The notes under the pieces: model-generated
Told to the model about the DNA's origin: nothing
Databases searched by the model: none
The model's input: only the letters and a program-made list of their open reading frames with translations
Made by a program: the position numbers and the translations under genes
Assembly (NCBI GenBank): GCA_014378285.1
Contig: JACMNZ010000134.1
Location: 1-11,157 of the forward strand
DNA length: 11,157 nucleotides
Origin: Pseudopedobacter sp.
Lineage (GTDB): Bacteria; Bacteroidota; Bacteroidia; Sphingobacteriales; Sphingobacteriaceae
Direction: 5' to 3'
Shown here: positions 6,999 through 11,157 of the stretch, piece after piece
Layout: every line of letters starts with the position of its first letter
Numbering within the stretch: position 1 is the first letter of the stretch

Positions 6999-8531
6999 CT
7001 AATCCAAAATGTTCCCAATTAAAGTAGCAGTAGTTGTTCTTTCTACTAAAACATCAACATAATCACCAGGTTTAAATCCTTCAATTACAGGAAAAATCAC
7101 CATATGATTATGATCGCTTCTACCACAATAATCTGATTTCGATTTTTTTGATAATCCTTCTATTAATACTCTTTCAGTTTTTCCAACTCTTTTTTGTGCC
7201 CTGTAAAAACTATTTTCCTGTTGCAAAGCTATGATCTCTCTCAACCTTAGTTGTTTTTCTTCTTCGGGGATGTCATCTGCGAATTTTTTTGCAGCAGGCG
7301 TTCCCGGTCTTTCAGAATAAGAATACATGTAAGCAAACTCATATTTCACCAATTCCATCATACTCAAAGTTTCGTTATGCTCCTCTTTGGTTTCACTACA
7401 AAAACCAGCTATAATATCGGTAGAGATAGAACAAGTCGGAATAATCCTTCTGATGGCATCAATCCTATTTAAATACCATTCTCTAGTATAAGTCCTATTC
7501 ATTAAATCCAAAACCCTAGAATTACCTGATTGAACGGGTAAATGGATGTAATTGCATATATTCTCATATTTGGCAATAGTTTCCAAAACTTCATCCGTAA
7601 TATCTTTCGGATGTGAGGTAGAAAACCTCACCCTAACTTCTGGACTTATTTGAGCAACCATTTCTAAAAGGTTGGCGAAATTAATGGTTTCACCCCAGCC
7701 CTCTCCGTATAAAAGAGAGTTACTTGCATTATTGTTTATTGATAATTCTGAATTTTCAGATTCAGAATTATCTTTTACGCTCCCTTCTCCTTTGGAGAAG
7801 GACCGGGGATGAGGCGTCCATTTATAAGAATCTACGTTTTGCCCTAATAACGTAACTTCCTTATAGCCTTCGTTATATAAATCTTGAACTTCTTTAACTA
7901 TAGAATATGCATCTCTGCTGCGTTCTCGTCCTCTAGTAAACGGAACAACGCAAAAAGAGCACATATTATCGCAACCACGCATAATGGAAACAAATGCGCT
8001 GATCCCGTTAGAATTTAACCTTATCGGACTTACATCTGCATAAGTTTCTTCTCTTGATAATAAAACATTTATAGCTTTTTGTCCGCTATTTACTTGAGCA
8101 ATTAAGTTGGGTAAATCGCGATAAGCATCAGGGCCAACAACTACATCAACTAATTTCTCTTCTTCTAAAAACTTAGCTTTTAAACGTTCTGCCATGCAGC
8201 CTAATACACCAATTACTAAATCTTTATTCTGTCTTTTGATGGCTTTAAACTGTTTAAGTCTATTGCGTACTCTTGTCTCTGCGTTTTCACGGATAGAGCA
8301 AGTATTGATAAAAATCACATCTGCTTCTTCATATTCGGAAGTAGTGATAAAACCCTCATCACTTAAAATGGAGGCAACAATCTCACTATCAGAGAAATTC
8401 ATGGCGCAGCCGTAACTCTCAATATATAACTTTCGCTCTACTCCATCTTTTCCCTGCTTTTTTTCTAAGATTAAGGCTTCTCCCTGTCGATTTTCATCGT
8501 GTTGTTTAGAAGGTAAATCTAATTCTAACAT
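6999..8531 (-). CDS. miaB: tRNA-2-methylthio-N6-dimethylallyladenosine synthase MiaB, with in-frame insertion
   Basis: Radical SAM methylthiotransferase that converts i6A37 to ms2i6A37 in tRNAs reading UNN codons. The N-terminal UPF0004 domain has Cys42 (ESYGCAMN), Cys78 (NTCSIRENAE) and Cys112 (GVLGCMAER), which hold the auxiliary Fe-S cluster. The radical SAM motif CDNMCSFC gives Cys187, Cys191 and Cys194. QNVDSYKW (231-238), FSTSHPKD (303-310), LPVQSGN and a C-terminal TRAM domain (about 440-510) complete it. At 510 residues it is longer than the usual ~440-480. Residues about 239-281, between QNVDSYKW and INFANLLEMV, are low-complexity (KGEG, SESENSELSINNN, YGEGWGE) and replace a normally short loop. 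All catalytic Cys are intact, so the protein is probably active. The first ~30 residues are a variable extension. Confidence 0.96.
   Translation of the reverse strand: MLELDLPSKQHDENRQGEALILEKKQGKDGVERKLYIESYGCAMNFSDSEIVASILSDEGFITTSEYEEADVIFINTCSIRENAETRVRNRLKQFKAIKRQNKDLVIGVLGCMAERLKAKFLEEEKLVDVVVGPDAYRDLPNLIAQVNSGQKAINVLLSREETYADVSPIRLNSNGISAFVSIMRGCDNMCSFCVVPFTRGRERSRDAYSIVKEVQDLYNEGYKEVTLLGQNVDSYKWTPHPRSFSKGEGSVKDNSESENSELSINNNASNSLLYGEGWGETINFANLLEMVAQISPEVRVRFSTSHPKDITDEVLETIAKYENICNYIHLPVQSGNSRVLDLMNRTYTREWYLNRIDAIRRIIPTCSISTDIIAGFCSETKEEHNETLSMMELVKYEFAYMYSYSERPGTPAAKKFADDIPEEEKQLRLREIIALQQENSFYRAQKRVGKTERVLIEGLSKKSKSDYCGRSDHNHMVIFPVIEGFKPGDYVDVLVERTTTATLIGNILD
7688..7815. repeat. 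Nested palindromic element inside the miaB coding sequence
   Basis: The DNA for the extra MiaB residues has the form of a mobile palindrome. The outer ends are inverted copies of one motif: TCACCCCAGCCCTCTCC at 7690-7706, and GGAGAAGGACCGGGGATGA at 7794-7812, whose complement is TCATCCCCGGTCCTTCTCC. The right end also forms its own hairpin (7783-7790 with 7794-7801, loop TTT). The core holds a perfect 13-bp stem, GATAATTCTGAAT (7741-7753) with ATTCAGAATTATC (7760-7772). The GC-rich ends recall a dispersed Bacteroidetes repeat I know from memory (CTCTCCTTTGGAGAGGG type). The whole element keeps the reading frame open. Confidence 0.75.
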
Positions 8532-8550
8532 TTGCTTTTTATTTGGAATG

Positions 8551-8558
8551 CAAAACTA
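8551..8558 (-). promoter_or_regulatory. Putative miaB promoter -7 box
   Basis: On the minus strand this reads TAGTTTTG, a perfect match to the Bacteroidetes -7 consensus TAnnTTTG, about 20 bp upstream of the miaB ATG (8531). No good -33 TTTG is seen at the expected spacing. This would give a leader of roughly 12-16 nt. Confidence 0.45.
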
Positions 8559-8732
8559 AGGAATTTTACGGTAAATGACAGTTTGGCAGACGGTAATTTT
8601 AAAAATGATGTTTTTATGATTTTTGAGAAAGTGTTAGTATGGATTCCCTAATTTTTAAATCCGCCTGAATTATCATTTTTTTGATTGTTAGGGTTAATTT
8701 GAATTTGCGGGATATGAAAATCTGTGTAATCT

Positions 8733-9605
8733 CTATGAAAACAAATTACTGCTCAAATACCGATCACCTCTATCGCAAGCGATAAAGACAATAACTCCTT
8801 CTTTTAATTCTTCAGCTAACTTTAAAGCCGCATAACAACCACCACCACTGCTCATTCCGGCAAATATTCCTTCTTTTCTGGCTAAGAGGCGAGTTGTTTG
8901 TGTGGCATTTTCTTCAGAAATATCAATAATCCTATCAACTCTTGATGCATCAAATATTTTGGGTAAATATGCTTTCGGCCATCTTCTAATGCCTGGTATG
9001 GAAGAATTCTCTGTCGGCTGGCAACCTATAATTTGGATATCTTTATTCTGTTCTTTTAAAAACATAGAAGTGCCCATAATAGTTCCAGTAGTACCCATCG
9101 AACTTACAAAATGGGTGACTTCATGATTGGTATCTTTCCAAATTTCTGGACCCGTAGTTTTATAATGAGCTAAATAATTATCGGCGTTGGCAAATTGATT
9201 TAATAAAAAATAATCGCCAGATGCGCCTTTCTCATCAGCATAATCACGACATTTTTCAATATCATCTAATAAAATCACCTTTGCCCCGTAAGCTTCCATG
9301 GTTTGGAGACGTTCTTTTGTAGAGTTTTTAGGCATAACTATATCAATTTCCAAATCGAAGAGACGAGCAATCATTGCCAAAGCAATTCCGGTATTTCCAC
9401 TGGTAGCTTCTATTAGTTTCATTCCCGATTTAATCTCTCCACGGTCCACAGCGCTTTTGATCATGTTTAAAGCAGCTCGGTCTTTTACGCTTCCGCCAGG
9501 GTTATTACCTTCTAACTTTGCGTAAATTTTAACTTTTGGGTTAGTGTTTAATTTTTGAATCTCAACTAAAGGGGTGTTCCCAACTAAATCTATGATGGTA
9601 GCCAT
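8733..9605 (-). CDS. cysM: Cysteine synthase B (O-acetylserine sulfhydrylase, CysM type)
   Basis: PLP enzyme that makes cysteine from O-acetylserine and sulfide (CysM enzymes can also use thiosulfate). The 290 residues form a complete fold-type II enzyme. LEGNNPGGSVKDRAA carries the PLP Lys41; TSGNTG (68-73) binds the substrate carboxylate; GTTGT (171-175) holds the PLP phosphate; and MSSGGG (251-256) contains the serine near the pyridine nitrogen. The EGNNPGGSVKDR wording, the SIPGIRRWP segment (202-210) and the CDRGDRYLS end point to CysM rather than CysK. The start ATG overlaps the cysE stop by one base (TAATG at 9607-9603), so the pair is translationally coupled and works as one pathway: serine to O-acetylserine to cysteine. 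About 200 bp of AT-rich sequence without a clear terminator separates it from miaB. Confidence 0.95.
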   Translation of the reverse strand: MATIIDLVGNTPLVEIQKLNTNPKVKIYAKLEGNNPGGSVKDRAALNMIKSAVDRGEIKSGMKLIEATSGNTGIALAMIARLFDLEIDIVMPKNSTKERLQTMEAYGAKVILLDDIEKCRDYADEKGASGDYFLLNQFANADNYLAHYKTTGPEIWKDTNHEVTHFVSSMGTTGTIMGTSMFLKEQNKDIQIIGCQPTENSSIPGIRRWPKAYLPKIFDASRVDRIIDISEENATQTTRLLARKEGIFAGMSSGGGCYAALKLAEELKEGVIVFIACDRGDRYLSSNLFS

Positions 9606-10420
9606 TATATTGGATGATTAGAATTTTCAATAACTTTTATGGATGGTGTATGATAAACGGTAGCGTTTGGTGGAACACTTTTAGTCAACCAAACGTTACC
9701 ACCAATGATGCTGTTTTCGCCAATTGTAGTTTGTCCGCCTAAAATGGTAGCATTACTATAAATTACTACGCCATCCTCAACGGTAGGGTGTCTTTTAATG
9801 CCAGCTAAATTTTTGCTCACACTTAAAGCTCCTAAGGTAACACCCTGATATAATTTAACGTTTTTGCCAATGATTGCGGTTTCACCAATCACGATACCAG
9901 TACCATGATCAATGCAGAAATAATCTCCTATTTGTGCTCCCGGATGAATATCAATACCTGTTTTTGAATGTGCAAACTCGGTTAAAATCCTTGGGATAAG
10001 TGGGGTTTTTAATTTTAATAATTGATGGGCAATCCTATAAAAAGCAATAGCCCAAAAACCAGGGTAAGTTCTGATGACTTCAAATTCGTTATTTGCCGCT
10101 GGGTCACCATCATTTAAAGCAGTAACATCTTTTTTTAATTTTTGATAAAGATTTGGGATATCATCAAAAAATTGAGCAGATATAATATCGTTATTACAAT
10201 CTTTACAAGCTTGTGTTGAATCTAAAAGTCTATTTAACTGATGTTGAAGTTTGGTAAACTCTTGTGCAATTTCCTCATCAGAATTAAAAATTTTATCAGA
10301 AGCCTCTGGAAACATCAAACCAATAATTTCTAAGGCCCAGTCTGCAATTGATTGGTTGGTTGGTATGGTTTGTGCCATTTGTTGTCTTCTAAACAGCGTT
10401 ATTATAAAATCTTTGTTCAT
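9605..10420 (-). CDS. cysE: Serine O-acetyltransferase (EpsC/CysE type)
   Basis: Transfers acetyl from acetyl-CoA to serine, giving O-acetylserine for the downstream cysM product. The 271 residues have a helical N-terminal half with DGDPAA (104-109) and a left-handed parallel beta-helix of hexapeptide repeats (about 153-250). Catalytic landmarks are IHPGA (His159), FCIDHGTGIVIGE (Asp171-His172) and KRHPTV (His211). The EpsC-like layout has a long N-terminus and ends soon after the beta-helix (TVYHTPSIKVIENSNHPI); the usual C-terminal CysE tail ending in Ile is short here. Cys72 and Cys75 (ACKDCN) form a CxxC in the N-terminal half, which I cannot assign. The start at 10420 fits related proteins by its LF..QQ opening. 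An alternative ATG (residue 15, at 10378) would leave a longer leader after the promoter box described next to it. Confidence 0.94.
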   Translation of the reverse strand: MNKDFIITLFRRQQMAQTIPTNQSIADWALEIIGLMFPEASDKIFNSDEEIAQEFTKLQHQLNRLLDSTQACKDCNNDIISAQFFDDIPNLYQKLKKDVTALNDGDPAANNEFEVIRTYPGFWAIAFYRIAHQLLKLKTPLIPRILTEFAHSKTGIDIHPGAQIGDYFCIDHGTGIVIGETAIIGKNVKLYQGVTLGALSVSKNLAGIKRHPTVEDGVVIYSNATILGGQTTIGENSIIGGNVWLTKSVPPNATVYHTPSIKVIENSNHPI

Positions 10421-10427
10421 GATGAAA

Positions 10428-10435
10428 CAAAGGTA
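10428..10435 (-). promoter_or_regulatory. Putative cysE-cysM promoter -7 box
   Basis: On the minus strand this is TACCTTTG, a perfect TAnnTTTG match, only 7 bp before the annotated cysE ATG at 10420. Transcription would begin within a few bases of that ATG. This implies either a leaderless message or use of the in-frame ATG at 10378. No convincing -33 TTTG is seen upstream. Confidence 0.45.
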
Positions 10436-10502
10436 TATTAATTATAAAATAATGATTGGGATTGGATTAATTTGTTGATAGGATTATTGTAAAATCTAAG
10501 AA

Positions 10503-10760
10503 TTAATCATAATGAAACCTACATTTTGCAATTATAATCTCATCTTCATAAATTTTATATATCAAGCGATGTTCGTCATTAATTCTTCTAGACCAATATC
10601 CTTTATATTTATGTTTTAATGGTTCAGGTTTACCAATTCCAGAAAAAGGTATCCTAGAAATACCTCTTAGAAATTCGTTTATTTTAGCCAGAATTTTTTT
10701 ATCAATTTTTTGCCAATAGAGATAATCTTCCCAAGAATCCTCTACAAAGATAAATCTCAT
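10503..10760 (-). CDS. yoeB: YoeB-family toxin, ribosome-dependent mRNA endonuclease
   Basis: RelE-superfamily toxin that cuts mRNA at the ribosomal A site when freed from its antitoxin. At 85 residues it matches the family along its whole length: SWEDYLYWQKIDKKI (9-23), GKPEPLKH (43-50), WSRRINDEHRLIY (56-68) and the C-terminal CRFHYD (80-85). The residues known as catalytic in E. coli YoeB are all kept at the same numbers: Glu46, Arg65, His83 and Tyr84. One extra Asp follows Tyr84. The toxin therefore looks intact. Its ATG overlaps the yefM stop codon as ATGA (10760-10757), so its translation depends on that of the antitoxin, the normal order for this module. It is followed by an 82-bp gap before cysE and has no clear terminator of its own. 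Confidence 0.96.
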   Translation of the reverse strand: MRFIFVEDSWEDYLYWQKIDKKILAKINEFLRGISRIPFSGIGKPEPLKHKYKGYWSRRINDEHRLIYKIYEDEIIIAKCRFHYD

Positions 10761-11011
10761 GATTTTATTAATTCTTTTTCAAATGTGGTTTTATTGTTTA
10801 TTTTTTGGATGGCCGAATCTAGTCTCTGCTCATTTTTTAAAGAGCTCAATTCATAATTAGTGGCTAAAAGAGAATTATACTCATCTAATGAAATAATCAC
10901 TACGCCATTATCTTTTCCGCTATTAATGATAAGAGTTTCAAAGTTTTTAGAAAATTTGTCAAAATAAGTTTTAATGTCTTTTCTAAAATCCGATATGGTA
11001 GTTGTTAACAT
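10757..11011 (-). CDS. yefM: YefM-family antitoxin (Phd/YefM)
   Basis: Neutralises YoeB by direct binding and represses its own operon. The 84 residues follow the Phd/YefM plan. The N-terminal DNA-binding and dimerisation part has TTTISDFRKDIKTYFDKF (3-20) and the strand-turn GKDNGVVIISLDEYNSLLAT (32-51). After it comes a charged, probably flexible C-terminal tail (about 57-84, EQRLDSAIQKINN, FEKELIKS) that would wrap round the toxin. The ATG at 11011 lies directly beside the TGTACA palindromes at 11013-11046, which are the expected binding site, and this supports the start choice. No Shine-Dalgarno site is present. The gene overlaps yoeB by 4 bp. Antitoxin and toxin both look intact, so the module is likely functional. 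Confidence 0.95.
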   Translation of the reverse strand: MLTTTISDFRKDIKTYFDKFSKNFETLIINSGKDNGVVIISLDEYNSLLATNYELSSLKNEQRLDSAIQKINNKTTFEKELIKS

Positions 11012-11012
11012 A

Positions 11013-11046
11013 TTTGTACAATTAGTTGTACAAACAAAAGTACAAA
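11013..11046 (-). promoter_or_regulatory. yefM-yoeB operator and promoter
   Basis: TTTGTACAA (11013-11021), a 4-base spacer and TTGTACAAA (11026-11034) form an almost perfect palindrome. A third, partial site (AAGTACAAA, 11038-11046) follows. The TGTACA cores at 11015-11020 and 11027-11032 and the AGTACA at 11039-11044 are spaced exactly 12 bp centre to centre. TGTACA is the known core bound by YefM and YefM-YoeB in E. coli. On the minus strand a perfect -7 box, TACTTTTG (11035-11042), overlaps the third site, so bound repressor would cover the promoter. The leader to the yefM ATG would be about 15-20 nt. Confidence 0.85.
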
Positions 11047-11068
11047 TGCGTTAATATTTTAAACTTAT

Positions 11069-11157
11069 TTACAAAGCCGCCTCAACCAAATAAGGCAAAA
11101 TTTCTTTTGGTTAGAATAAAATTCTTTGTTACATCAGCATCACTAAAAAGTAAAAGC
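11069..11157 (-). pseudogene. Possible frameshifted C-terminal end of an unknown gene
   Basis: On the minus strand one frame is open from the window edge and reads SDADVTKNFILTK before it runs out of frame and stops at 11084-11082. The next frame picks up at once as KEILPYLVEAAL and ends in TAA at 11071-11069. Removing a single A from the AAAA run near 11104-11107 joins the two into one plausible protein end. This may be a real frameshift, a sequencing error in a homopolymer, or chance. I do not recognise the protein. Confidence 0.25.

Noticed and set aside
8645..8694. CCCTAA and TTAGGG inverted pair in the cysM-miaB spacer as a terminator
   Set aside because: Only 6 bp with a loop of about 38 nt and no U-tract. 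The 201-bp spacer otherwise shows no clear structure apart from the miaB promoter box.
11084..11112. AACCAAA / TTTGGTT inverted repeat as a terminator
   Set aside because: A 7-bp AT-rich stem with a 15-nt loop is weak, and it may lie within the remains of a coding sequence.

Overview
The window comes from a low-GC, AT-rich member of the Bacteroidetes, most likely Sphingobacteriaceae (Pedobacter-like). The evidence is the gene order miaB / sigma-54 activator / lptE / TPR-like protein / secG, the EpsC-type serine acetyltransferase, promoter boxes of the Bacteroidetes TAnnTTTG type, a near-absence of Shine-Dalgarno sites, and AT-rich intergenic palindromes typical of the phylum. No genus can be proven from the sequence alone.

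Layout, left to right. Positions 1-527 hold the 3' end of pgi (glucose-6-phosphate isomerase). A repeat-like palindromic spacer follows, then a small HopJ-family gene (685-1026). This converges with only 2 bp on galM (aldose 1-epimerase, minus strand). Divergent from galM is msrA (methionine sulfoxide reductase). A perfect 26-bp hairpin at 2744-2801 separates msrA from the convergent minus-strand cluster. Read in its own direction, that cluster is miaB (8531-6999), a sigma-54-type AAA+ activator (6827-5589), lptE (5586-5071), a long acidic TPR-like protein (5025-3151) and secG (3142-2810). It joins tRNA modification, outer-membrane LPS assembly and Sec translocation. Upstream is a cysteine-synthesis operon on the minus strand, cysE/epsC then cysM, coupled through a TAATG overlap. 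The right end has a yefM-yoeB toxin-antitoxin operon with an ATGA overlap and a clear TGTACA operator array over its promoter.

Most genes are ordinary housekeeping genes. The less ordinary signals are: (i) a nested palindromic element lying in frame inside miaB and encoding about 43 extra residues; (ii) a 24-bp inverted repeat bracketing almost the whole miaB/activator intergenic region; (iii) three TGTACA-like operator cores at exact 12-bp steps in front of yefM; (iv) a 120-bp periodic acidic repeat in the TPR-like gene; and (v) a possible frameshifted gene end at the right edge. I do not see a convincing new multi-gene system. The best candidate for something under-described is the palindromic element within miaB.
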